Below are positions 22,861 through 33,934 of a stretch of 64,000 nt of DNA, piece after piece. The notes under the pieces are model-generated. The model saw only the letters and a list, made by a program, of their open reading frames with translations. It was not told where the DNA came from and did no database searches. A program made the position numbers and the translations under genes. Numbering within the stretch: position 1 is the stretch's first letter; every line of letters begins with the position of its first letter. This DNA comes from Mytilus californianus (lineage: Eukaryota; Mollusca; Bivalvia; Mytilida; Mytilidae): contig NW_026262690.1 of the NCBI RefSeq assembly GCF_021869535.1, positions 93,153,995-93,217,994 of the forward strand. Reading direction: 5' to 3'.

Positions 22861-25800
22861 ATGTACATATATAGCAATATATATTGAGTTATGTTTTAAT
22901 CTTTCAAAAACAAAATCAATGTTAGTACCAATAAAAACAATATAATATTTTACTACAGTTTACTGTGTTAAATTGATAACCTCTAAGAATAAGTTTTTTC
23001 AAGACTCAATTACTAGTAGTTTACATGGATCGCATCTAAATTTACGGGCTTTATAAACAACATCACCGTAAAAAATAAGATGTGGTATCCCGTTTTAATA
23101 AGAACTCTATAGGTACAGCCAAACTTCTTAACCAAATATTTGTATATGGAAACATTGGTAAAAGGTTTTAACATGCATATTTCAGCGGGAAGTATAGTGA
23201 TCATTGTTTCTAATATTCGTATGCCCCTTTCAATTTTTTCTTGTTCTTCGTTTATATATACGACTATACTTAATCAAAAGGTATTTAAATTGAAGCTGTT
23301 TGTACTGAAACTCTAAGAAGAAGACATGCAGAAATATTCTAACAGGATATTGGAACCGTACCAGTGTCATTGAACGCATATTCGAAGCCTGTTTCTCGAA
23401 CAAAAAATTACCAAAATAGAAACAATTAATTGCATAGGTTTAAAAGGGGATACCAAATGTGCAAAGTTCTACGAATTTTCCACAAGTTAAGAAGAAAGAT
23501 TTTTTTAAATGACAATAGAATGACCAAAAACAAGATTAACATGATGGGTTAATTTGAAAATGATTATAAGACAAAATGAATTGTTAAAATGTGTTTTTAG
23601 TCATAAAACTTATAGAAAATTACCACACAAAAAGACTATCATCGTTCTTCGTCAATAGACCTAGTTACAGCGACCGAACCAAGCTCCGTTTGTTTCTTGA
23701 TTATACTATGGAATATACGACTAACAAATGAAGACCAAAAGTCAAGACATGTATCGTTGGAAACAATCGTTGTGTACAAAAAATATATCAATACTATTGC
23801 TTGTTTTGTCATCTTTGGTGTTTTTCCTAAAAGTTTGAACTGACTGACAAATTCTCCGTATTGAAGGATTTTGGTTAGATTTCTTCCCTTTTCGTCTGTC
23901 CTTTTAAACTAATGACAAAGCGTTTATCATTTTACTTTCAACTAAATGACTTTCTACGTTCTTGTTACGAGGAATGTTTTCGTATTTTATTTGTAAATAT
24001 AAAATTACAAGTTAACCGAAATTATTGTTTTGGTACATATGTTACGAAAACATCTTAAAACAAACTAATTGAACTTGTGCATTCGATAACTTTTATCTGA
24101 CAAATTACAAGCAATTTCCCAGTGTCCATTTCACGTTCAATAGCTCACAGCTTTTTGATTGCAGTTCATATAAGCGATGATAAATAGTAGAAACTGCCAA
24201 CATAGTATTCCAATATGCAACCCAATATCATGCAGATAACTTGTGTGGGCTTATGGTATATAGTAAAAGATATGTGGCTCCACCAGATGGCCTTAGTTTT
24301 ACGTCCGGAAGCTACGAAACTCATTGAAAAGGTGCGATGTAAATCGATAAAATAATGAAGAATAAGTGATGCTACAGAGTACTGAACATAAATTGGTATT
24401 AGCAGCCATCAATCACTACTACAACAATGCCAAAACAAGACCAGATGTATTTGAAAACTTTTTAAGTGGTCGTCACTCTTCAAGAAAACTTTAAGAGTGT
24501 ATGAAAGCATAATTTATCGATCAACAGATTACGTAGTATATAGGGAGATTGTTTTCGGTATCTATATATATCAGCATTATTTGACATGCACATAAAATAT
24601 GTATTCATGTAGTTGTGCTTTTTCATTTTTTTTTGCTTTCTGAACTGATGTTCATTGTGCGTTTTTTTTGTACCCTTTTCACGTTGATCGAATACAAATA
24701 GGAGGAATAGAGAAAGAGATTGCTCAGACGTCTGTCGGTCTTTTAATGGCTTGTTGGGACCGCAAGACGTCAGACGTCGGACTAGGGAATGAGGTGTTTA
24801 CCCCCAAAAAATCATAACTTGGCTCTTCTCAATGTTAAGAAAAAATATAATTAAAAAAATACAGGTTTCTTAAAAAAAGAACGCTACTTAAAATATACTA
24901 GTATATATATATATATATAAGCGTTATATATCATAAGTAAAATTACTTTCGAGTGTTAAAACAATTGACATTTAATTTTTTGTACCTTTAGTTTTGGCAA
25001 ATCAAATCATTTTGAGCAAGGACACCTTTAATAATAATATTGTAAATTAGACGCTAATTAAGTGCAGAAAATAACAAAACGAATTTGCCATTACAATTAG
25101 CTGAAACGAAGTGGTGGTTTCTGATATGCAATATATTTTGGTATTTTTACGGTATACGCAAACGTCGACACACCGTATCCTAATTACAAATTAATTAGAA
25201 ACAAAAGATAGTTTACAATTTCAACCGAAGTCGTTATTTTTGTTTATTTACCTTTAAGTAGATGCAAAGGTCAATTTATTTACACGATAGATGTAAAATA
25301 TACAGATAAATGTGTTTACCGACAAAGACAAAAACATTAATAATGTCAATACATGAATAAAAGAGACGGTGTAGTATCTATACACTGCAGCGAGATGATA
25401 ATTGCAGGTCATGAAAAGGGTCATTCTTCCAGATATAAATATAAACTGGTATTATATATACACTGTGTATCACTAGGAGTATTCTCTTTGAAACTTGCCA
25501 AAGACATCTCGAGAAACCACTTTTGACAATTCTGAGAAATGGCAGATGAAGAGACGTGTTTGTAAGAAAATTGTGTTAACATACTACATGTCGCGAAACT
25601 ACCAGCGCCTGTAACTTGAATGCTATGGTCAAATAGTCATCTGTTTACCGAACTCATCGAACATTAAATTTATCTTTTTAATGAAAGATTAAAAGACGGG
25701 ACAAGAAAAACGAAAAATTAAAATAGCACGAAAAGGTCTGGTCATAAAAATTGCGAACCTTTACCATTTTCTACATGATTTTCTGCAATTTCGTGTAATG

Positions 25801-26760
25801 TTACACTTATTTCTAAGTTCTAAAACTTTCTCAAGGCTGGTTTTCTCCCTTGCAACATACGGGTATCTGAGTCAACAAGAGCCAAAGGACAGGGAACTAG
25901 GGGACCAGTATAAAACTTCCTCAGGCAAAGTTTACCTGTTTTGACTGTTCAGCTTAGATCCTTTAGTCTCTGCAAACCATTTTTTAATTGTTTTCCCAAA
26001 CTTTTAACATCTGCTCACCTAATGATCGTATACCGACATTTAGATACGCGCAAACTGAAAATTGTACCCATACATATTACAACGAACTTGTCGGTACCAA
26101 TTCTGGTGAACTCTTTGTTCCTAGCTGTACTTTCTCCCCAGAAACCAATGCTTTGGTACTTGTATAATTTTGAAGACCCATTTCAATTCAAACGTATCGT
26201 TAGATAAACTAAACTCCCAAGTTAAGTACGTCGATTTAGGCTGTTCCATATTCTTATGAAGTATATTTCATTTTTAAAACACTTTAATTGCAGCATACCT
26301 GATGAAATTGATTCCAGAACCAGGTGACATGGTATCTTTTTCTGTGGAATATTCGAGTGAGAAGGGAAGGCTACTAGAGAAAATCAGAATTCAAAACAAG
26401 CATCCGTGCAGATCTCTCTGTTAAGCAAACAAAAACCAGACCGAAAGACCAAAATTCACGACAACAACAATACACAAATAAAAAACACCGAGACATCACT
26501 GTTAAGTTTGCTATTTTGGTTATCATATTAAAGTTTTTGTCAGCACGTTGTACCGTGTGCAGACACACCAATAGAGTATGGAGTTTGAAAACTTTAAGAA
26601 TAAAATTTGTATGACTGATATTGTTTTACTTTTTGTCGAAATTCCAACCCTTTTATAAAATTTCGAATTTCAATAAATCCATTCCGTTGCATGTATACTT
26701 GTATTTATTTGTTATTTTATTCCCTTTTCCTGGAAAGGAAGAACACTATAGAAAAAAGAG
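22861..26760. other. Low-repeat intergenic region with candidate regulatory island
   Basis: No gene or dispersed repeat recognised. A (TA)n run lies at 24901-24919. Three GACGTC palindromes occur at 24727, 24766 and 24773. An enhancer-like island is noted separately at 25010-25330. The open frames at 25941-26207 and 26374-26571 have no domain. Confidence 0.45.
25010..25330. promoter_or_regulatory. Candidate cis-regulatory island
   Basis: Dense, varied transcription-factor-like words: CTAATTAAGTGC (an NK2-type TTAAGTG core), TGTTTATTTAC and TGTTTAC (forkhead-type), AATTAATTAG (homeodomain) and AAAGGTCA (nuclear-receptor half site). It has no repeat signature or open frame. The call rests on motif content alone, which is weak evidence in AT-rich DNA. 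Confidence 0.25.
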
Positions 26761-27015
26761 TAAAATAAAAAAAATACCGAACTCCAATGAAAATTAAAAA
26801 CGGAAAGTCCTTTATAAACTGGCAAAATCAAAAGCTCAAACACATCAAACGAATGGAAAACAACTGTCATATTCCTGACGTTATATAAACAGGCATTTAC
26901 GAATGTAGAAAATAGTGGATTAAACCTGGCTTTATAGCTAGCTAAACCTCTCGCTTGTATGACAGTCGTATAGAATTCCATTGTATTGACAACAATGTGT
27001 GATAAAAAAACCATA
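26761..27015 (+). repeat. Dispersed repeat family D
   Basis: Long copy from ATACCGAACTCCAATG through TTTATAGCTAGCTAAACCTC to GACAACAATGTGTGAT. Aligns with 56711-56970. The minus-strand frame at 26712-27014 is its shadow. Confidence 0.7.
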
Positions 27016-28270
27016 CATAATAGGTAAAAATGTCAAAATAGGGGTACAGCAGTCAACTTTGTGTTATAATCTTAATCACTTTAAAAGAACAAATAGTTAT
27101 TTCAACAAAGAAAAACAAAAGGGCATATAGACACTCTATAGGCAAAGCACATAAGCAAAAAAAGGAATACAAAACATGACTATAGCACAATAACACAATG
27201 GCGTGATGTATAAAACAATGAAACATACTTATAACAAAATATCAAGGGCAGATCTGAGGTAAATATTTACATGATTCTATATTTAGGTAATCAAAAACTG
27301 AATAAAGAATGTGATTTTGCAAATAATTCTATGTTCTCTGGACGGATATGCATGGCTTTTTGAATTAGGATTTAAAGCCAAAACACAAAACAAAAACATG
27401 GTGTATACAAAACAAAATTATAAAATATTGCATTGCATGATATATCCTTTTCTAATCTTTGTTTGGGAGTTGACGGATCTGGTTCAAATAAAACATCCTT
27501 GTCAGCGAATTTTACAGTTGATTTAGAAATATCTAAATTTCATTGATGATCCGATTACAGATCAGAACAGTTTGTATACATAGCAATAGAACAGTATTAC
27601 ATAACACCATTTTTGTAGAATTTGTTGGGAGTTCGGATCTGGTTCTTATCTTACAATCTTGTCAGATTAAAGTTCAATCAATCTGATCAAAATACAGATC
27701 CTCTGGCCATGCTTCGCTTACAAGAATCTGTTACACCCAGGTGTACTTTCTGTTCTGATAATTATTATACAACAAATGAAATTTCGACCTCTAATTTATC
27801 ACCAAGTTTATTGTTTATAAATTTTTGAATTTTTCGAAACACTCTGGATTTTATACCCAAGACAAAGTTGGTACAATCTTTCGGAATATTCAGTGTTTAA
27901 GCACTGAATCTAAAAATACCATTGAAATTCCATTATTGACCGTACAACAGATCAGAACATTTTGCATAGCAAAAGTCCAATACTTGCATGCATGTAACAA
28001 AAGTTTTCTAGTACTTGTTGGTAGTTGACGTATCTGGTTCTTATAAATCATTTTGTCAGGTAAAAAAAAAATTGTATACCACATTTTAAAATGACATTGA
28101 AAGTTAATGTGTGGTTCTACTTTTCACTTCTTGTCTTGACGTTACATTGAATACATATATATTGCCAGTAGTTGATTGAAAGATACCATAAAGACCTCCA
28201 ATACATGTGGCTCGAGGGAACATCAACTATGGTAAAACAAACTTGTTTAGCATCAAAGTTTTTAACCTTT
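27016..28270. repeat. Degenerate spaced repeats around GGATCTGGTTC
   Basis: A unit with GGAGTTGACGGATCTGGTTC followed by a CTTGTCAG block occurs near 27467, 27628 and 28018. Two of these are preceded by an ACAGATCAGAACA block (about 27559 and 27948). The spacing is about 160 and 390 bp, as for a decayed array with a unit of about 160-195 bp. No gene. Confidence 0.45.
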
Positions 28271-28328
28271 TACGTCATTTGGACCATGGTGGAGAGTTGT
28301 CTCATTGGCAATCATACCACATCTTATT
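28271..28328 (-). repeat. Dispersed repeat family A terminus
   Basis: Only the terminal part remains: GGAGAGTTGTCTCATTGGCA and ATCATACCACATCTTATTTT. Confidence 0.6.
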
Positions 28329-28800
28329 TTCAAATTGTTCCACCGTTTCTTGAGAATAAGGAACAAAGAATACAATCTACATTTGTCAATCTCAAAATCA
28401 TAGCAGACTTTTAACTGCATCATTAAATTTTGTGTAATTTAAACTTAATCCAGCTAAACTTTGAAAAAAAGTATTGTCATTATAACAGCGATTAGAAGTT
28501 CCAATAAATGAAACTAAGTTTTATGTTTAGATATTCAAACATATATACAAAATCATCATATATAAGTAAAAACGACTAGAAAAAGCTTTTCTATTGAAGA
28601 TAGAAAATCTGAGCAAAACAAAACAAAATAGAGAAGAATGCAAACAAACAAATATTTGCAAGCATTTCATGGGTTTATTGACTCATATAAGTACATAAAA
28701 CATGGATCTTTTCCAAAGGACAGACTAAATAAGAAAATACAATGTCAATGACAGCAGATAGCTTCGTATTTTTGTGCAAATGTACCGCAACTTAAATCAC

Positions 28801-28997
28801 ATGAGGAGCACCTGAGATCACCCGTGTTTTTTTTTTGTTTTTTTTGGTAGGGTTCGTCTTGCTTCATCTTTAGTTTTCTATTTGGTGTTTTGTGTACCGT
28901 TGATTGTTGTATTTCATTTTTTTGCCATGGCATTTTCAGTTTATTTTTCGACTTATGAGCTTGAATATCCCTTTGGTATCTTTCGCCTCTGTTTTAA
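28801..28997 (+). repeat. Family C: Penelope-like 3' tail
   Basis: GAGCACCTGAGATCACCCGT, then a T-rich stretch, TTTGCCATGGCATTTTCAG and CCCTTTGGTATCTTTCGCCT. 5'-truncated. The minus-strand frame 28745-28933 is its shadow. Confidence 0.65.
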
Positions 28998-30224
28998 GTG
29001 TATCGGTGTTGGTAAATCCTTTACTTCATTGGACTATATATGAAAAATACAAATTAAAATTATGCGACAGCATAAACTAGTTATCTCACTGATAAGACAA
29101 AATAGGGTATTAAAGTTCATGTCAGTCCTTTTACGGTGTCATGGATGTTAACAAAAGTGCGAATACATAAACAACCTCAATTAGAAAATACCTTTAGTCC
29201 AAGATTCCCACAACAGTGATGACAAAACGAAAATTAGCATAATTGATAATGAAAGCAACAATACTAAAACAAAAGGCGTTGAAAAGTTTACCTGTCAGAT
29301 TAAAGTGAAACTTGAGAGGTAATATACTGAAACGGAGATATTGTCAGGTGTGAAAAGTGGGTTCCGAAGGCTTTGATCATTTCGGTCACCCATGTCAGTT
29401 AATTAGAATTATCTGATCTGTTACCTTTAATATTTATCTCGAATAATTTCATTTTAACAACAAGACAATTCATCAAGTATTTGTTTTGTTTCGTGTCTTG
29501 ACGGTGAAATTGGTAAAATCTTCAAACGTATGTTATCTCTGAGAGTATGCTCTTTGACCTCCCGTTATGGATGTTAAAAGATAAAAATGGAATAACTTAG
29601 AGGTTCGTGTAATTTGAAATTTATCTAAGTGTGATTCTTTCACTTCCATAATTATCGAGAAGGTAATAAATCATTGAAAAACGTAAATATGTTTATTGTT
29701 CCTCCACTCTTAAACGTAGGGTGGACTTTAATAATAATTGGCACCCCCTTCTTACACTTAATGTTAAAAATACTTTGGATTACAAACTTAAAGATTTTCC
29801 TTTTTGTTTGCATTTTTTTTAAAGTGAAACAAAATGAATGCTTCTCAAATGTTGTCAACCCTTTCCATTCTGGGGAAAACATTGACAATAATATCAGAAA
29901 TCCATTACTAGAAATATAATTTATACAATTATAGCGTACGTTGTCAAAATCTATTAAATTAATCTTAACAAGCTTTAGAAACAGGAAGAAAAGCGATCTG
30001 ACAAAGCCTTTCTCCTGTTTTGCAAGAAGTGCTTAGTCTAATACATTTATATTTTGCTACAATTCAAATATAGTATTCTAACATAATTGCAACATAAATC
30101 AATAACTGAAGGAAAAACGAATTCTCCATACTCTAATTACATATTACGATACTTTCGGGGACACAATTTTATCAAAAAAAAGAAAATTATATATAGACAG
30201 AGGGGACATATAAAAAAATTTAAA
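28998..30224. other. Low-repeat intergenic region with candidate regulatory island
   Basis: No gene. An enhancer-like island at about 29260-29560 is described separately. The overlapping open frames at 29652-29919 on both strands have no domain. Confidence 0.45.
29260..29560. promoter_or_regulatory. Candidate cis-regulatory island with a T-box half site
   Basis: AGGTGTGA at 29346-29353 matches the T-box half site. Nearby are CAGTTAATTAGAATT (homeodomain), GATTAAAGTG and a CTTTGATC (TCF-like) word. Repeat-free and non-coding. The evidence is motif content only. Confidence 0.22.
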
Positions 30225-30335
30225 AAGACAGAGAATTATCAAGGGGGACAAACAAAAACCGTAAGTCGAATAAAAAGTGACAACTCCATAGCAAACAAAC
30301 AAACAAAAACAAAAAACAACAGTACACAAAACACA
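30225..30335 (-). repeat. Family C fragment, inverted
   Basis: Reads as the complement of the family C middle (AAAAGTGACAACTCCATAGC, then AACAACAGTACACAAAAC). It is the only inverted copy among the eight found. Confidence 0.5.
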
Positions 30336-31918
30336 TTATGTGATGAACATTTTCAACTCGACGTAGACGCAGTCATGGTCATCGTCATTATACATCACCT
30401 ACTCTCCATAAAGTCTCTATTAATGACCTGCTGCCATTTATACAAAAGCCCTTAGATAGTCATCACATTCGCACGACGAAGCTTTATTCATTATCCCTTT
30501 CAAAACTTCATTCTCTGTACAACTTATGTTTGGAAACCACTGTTACAAACCCCCATTCAAACCAATACAAACTTACAGCTATCATCTCGGATATTGCCAG
30601 TTACAGACTTTTCAAACCAGTTCGCATTGGAAAAGATGAAAAGGAGAAAATATCCTTTTCTAAAACTTTCCTTTGCCAACAAAGGGTTCGATGCCATCAA
30701 CTTGGGCAATATCCTTTATTATAAACCAGTGCACTCGAAATTCCTCCATATTTTAAAGATCAGTCTGTACCTATACCAAACCAAATGCAACTAAAATTTT
30801 CAATTACAAACGTGTGTTGCAGGATCTCAATATTGACGATTTCAAGTCTAAAACCTCCTGATTGCACCTGTGCTAGTTCTCTATTCACATATAATCCGAC
30901 TACCCGCGTTATTACTGGTGACCTCACTTGAAACATTGTCAATAATACTTCTCTCCGAAATGTGCTATCCAAAAGCCCGAAATATCGTGATCCATCAATT
31001 GGAAACTTCAAAATACTGATGGATTCAGTCGAGGATTATATGATAGGCAATGGGTTAAACGCGAGAAAGAAGATGTAGATACTCTCTCCGAATGGATTAA
31101 GGATGTGAGATCGTTAAAACACTGAATGGGTCTATGAATACCCATGCTACATCAATCTTTAAACCCACAAATGTTGCAAAACACCTGCCCTACCTCCATA
31201 ACAAATATGTTGTTGTCCCGCAGATAACGCCCAAACAACATCGTTTTTAAATCACATTACATAAACCTATTGATAAATGAATAAGGTATTGACAAGCGTT
31301 TGGATACTCAACATATACCCCCACGACACTTACCAAGTAGAAAATCCTGGATAATCATAGGTCTGTTCTATGTTCCTTTGAAATTACAACCAAAGATGAA
31401 GAACTGGATCTTCCTTCACTGTATTGGATAAACTACATAAGTGTCCGTACAAACAACGTTATATTGCTGGGTTTTCCAAGTGCTCCACGGAACCTCTTTA
31501 TAAAATATTAACTTCAATGTTATCAACAATCACAACCGGTCTTCAAAGTTATTATGAAACTACCTATTCTAGAGGTGGCGTGAACCAGATGTGGATACTA
31601 AAAAAATTCAAAGATCTTTTAGAGTACATACAATCTAAGACTCTTTCGTCTTGCAATAGTATTAAAACATTGGACTTTTCTACCCTTTACGCATGCAAGT
31701 ATTCCCAATTCCAAACTAAAAGACAAATTGAAAGAGTTGGTACTACTTTGTTTCATAAAAAAAAGAATGGCCAACGTAGATACAAGTATCTTGTCTTAGG
31801 GAGATATAAATCGTACTTTGTAAAATAATCACTCCGATTCAAACAAAAAATTCTCTGAAACTGACATTATGAAGATGCTTTTCTCTAATTTTTGTGCTAT
31901 TTTCACATTTCTTGATCG

Positions 31919-32276
31919 GTGTGAGAAAAATATTTCTCCTCACTAGTGAAATATCTGTTCTCGGCAAATGATTGGTCGAAATTTATTTATGACGTCAAAT
32001 TTTCCTTAGTTTTTTCTGAATTTCCTATTGTGACGTCACGAAAAAAGGCGACTATGCCTGATGGCGTCACATATAAAGAACACAACTTTCTACAAAATCT
32101 TTGAAAAGGAAGGATAAAAATATCATCAGAGAAACAGATTCCACCGCTATAACTCGTGTATTACGATATTTCTCCACTCTAGACAGTTAAATTTTACTTA
32201 TTTAAAAAGCTCGGCAAGCCTCGCGCTTTAAATATCAAAATTTAACTGTCTAGAGTGGAGAAATATCGTAATACAC
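31919..32276. mobile_element. Hairpin MITE inserted in the Penelope-like remnant, 358 bp
   Basis: The ends are imperfectly inverted: GTGTGAGAAAAATATTTCTC on the left against GTGTATTACGATATTTCTCC as the complement of the right. The right third is a perfect 40-bp inverted repeat (32156-32195 against 32237-32276) with a 41-bp spacer that itself pairs (TTAAAAAGC with GCTTTAAA). Two full TGACGTCA palindromes lie at 31990-31997 and 32031-32038. It interrupts the reading frame just before GGRVFQQ. Confidence 0.65.
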
Positions 32277-32540
32277 TTGTTGCATTGGTGGAATCTATAT
32301 GTACATATTTGTTACGTTTGGAGGACGTGTTTTCAACAAATAATGGAAACCAACTATACTCCTCTTCTTGCCGACTTGTTCCTTTATACAGGAACTTCTT
32401 TTTAAGTCGGCAGTATCCTTTAACTTCACTTTCCGCTATATAGATGATGTTCTCTCACTTACAAATTTAAAATTTGGTGATTACGTTGAACGCATCTATC
32501 CCATCAAACTTAAGGATAAAGGATACAACAGATACAGTTA

Positions 32541-33040
32541 AGCTTGGGTCACACGTTCACGATTTTTACTGCCGTCCTTGAAAGGACCACTCCCGATTAA
32601 AATTTGTCAAAAGTCTGATCAAGATCCGGTGAATCGCGGGGGGAAATTCAAACTTTAATTAAAATTTGTAAAAACGTTTATTTAATCACGACAAAAATCA
32701 GATATTGTTCAGGAAGCGTCCAAATTCAGCCGTTTCCAGCCGAATTTTTCCCAATTATCCCGTTCTCAATCCGATTCTAATTCGATTTGTATCTTTCACA
32801 AAATAAAAAACGACCGAATATGTCCCGACAGCGTCCCGATTCTGCCGAATGCGACCCGACAGAGATCAGACTGTGAACAGACAGTAAACTGACGCTGACG
32901 GAAGATATCCGTTAGAAAACCGTTTCATGTGACAGTCCCGTCTTATAAAAAAAATCGCTATATTCGGTATGATCAGGTACTACCGGAACGCAATCCTAGC
33001 ACAGTCTGGTGTACCGCATTGCAAACGGCTTCGTAGGAAC
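32541..33040. mobile_element. Truncated mobile repeat inside the Penelope-like remnant
   Basis: Replaces the coding stretch between KDTTDT (ends about 32540) and FLDRG (from about 33050). It starts AAGCTTGGGTCACACGTTC, is richer in G+C than the flanks, and contains GTCCCGACAGCGTCCCGATT. I recall similar GC-richer repeats from bivalves, but no matching right end is visible, so this copy is probably truncated. Confidence 0.45.
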
Positions 33041-33270
33041 TCCGTCGTATCGTTCCTTGATAGAGGGTTACTGCTCACAAGGAAGAGTTCCAAGTGGTGA
33101 AATGAAATAATCCCTTCGTAAATTTTTCAGACGTCGTCACGAGTTGGTTGACGGTTATTAAATATATGTTTCACAGATGACGACGGATATGTTCCAATTG
33201 TCGTAACTTCAATTCCGTCCCCTTTCCCAGAATGGGACCTACCGAATTAGACTTATCACCGTGTTTGTAC

Positions 33271-33503
33271 TTACATAAGCAACATGCCACATGTGGAGCA
33301 TGATCTGCTTACCCTAACCCGATTACTTGAGATCACCCCCAGTTTTTGTTGGGGTTCGTGTTGCCCAGTCTTTAGTTTTCTATGTTGTGTTTTATGTAAT
33401 GTTGTTTGTCTGTTAGTCTTTTCTTTTTTAAACATGGCGTTGTCAGTTTATTTTTCGACTTATGGGTTTGAATGTCCCTTTGGTATTTTTCGCCTCTCTT
33501 TTA
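33271..33503 (+). repeat. Family C in place: 3' tail of the Penelope-like element
   Basis: Begins ACTTACATAAGCAACATGCC directly after the C-terminal coding remnant, then CACATGTGGAGCATGATCTG and CCCTTTGGTATTTTTCGCCT. It links the seven other family C copies to this retroelement. The open frame at 33284-33610 is a chance frame in it. Confidence 0.65.
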
Positions 33504-33591
33504 TACTTAAACTTATAAATCATTGTTTGCTAAAAAAGGTATTAAGTCAATTCCTATTGATTTTTTCGTTAATTCTTATGCATTGCTGTAA

Positions 33592-33934
33592 CAAAACTGT
33601 CCTACGTTAGGGAGAGTGTTGAACACTCACGCACATGTTTACTGCCGCCATATCTTGTATGTGCCTGTCCAAAGTCAGGAGCATGTAATTTGGTGGTTGT
33701 CGTTGGTTACTGTCTGTCATATTTGCTCTTCTTGAATTGTTTTTAACATGTAGCAGGCCGTTGGTTTTCTTTTTGTGATTGATTTACACTTTGTTATCTC
33801 CTGACCTTTTATAACTAGTATGGGTTTTGCTCAATGTTGAAGGCCATACGGTGACATATAGTTACTTACTTCCAGGTAATTTGGACTCTGTTGGATAGTT
33901 TTTTCATTGGAATCATAACACATCTCTTTTTTCT
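33592..33934 (-). repeat. Dispersed repeat family A, subfamily I
   Basis: Inverted copy with GCCTGTCCAAAGTCAGGAGC, TGTTGAAGGCCATACGGTGA and a diverged CATTGGAATCATAACACATC end. Confidence 0.65.

Larger units (their letters stand above)
30480..33270 (+). pseudogene. Decayed Penelope-like retroelement (reverse transcriptase), interrupted
   Basis: Coding remnants in shifting + frames keep family order. LTAIISDIASYRLFKPVRIG starts near 30570. KLHKCPYKQRYIAG (about 31430-31475) is the KLHK block typical of Penelope-like reverse transcriptases. DFSTLY (31673-31690) is the first catalytic-Asp block. GGRVFQQ near 32320 precedes the thumb-proximal part. FRYIDDV has its YIDD catalytic box at 32437-32448. 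FLDRGLLLTRK (about 33050-33085) marks the C-terminal end. Multiple frameshifts, stops and deletions make it dead. Two insertions split it (31919-32276; about 32541-33040). The family C tail follows at 33271. No GIY-YIG endonuclease was recognised. The Penelope-like assignment is from motifs. Confidence 0.7.

Noticed and set aside
30087-30455. 122-codon plus-strand open frame
   Set aside because: Lys/Asn-rich low-complexity frame overlapping an inverted family C fragment; no domain.
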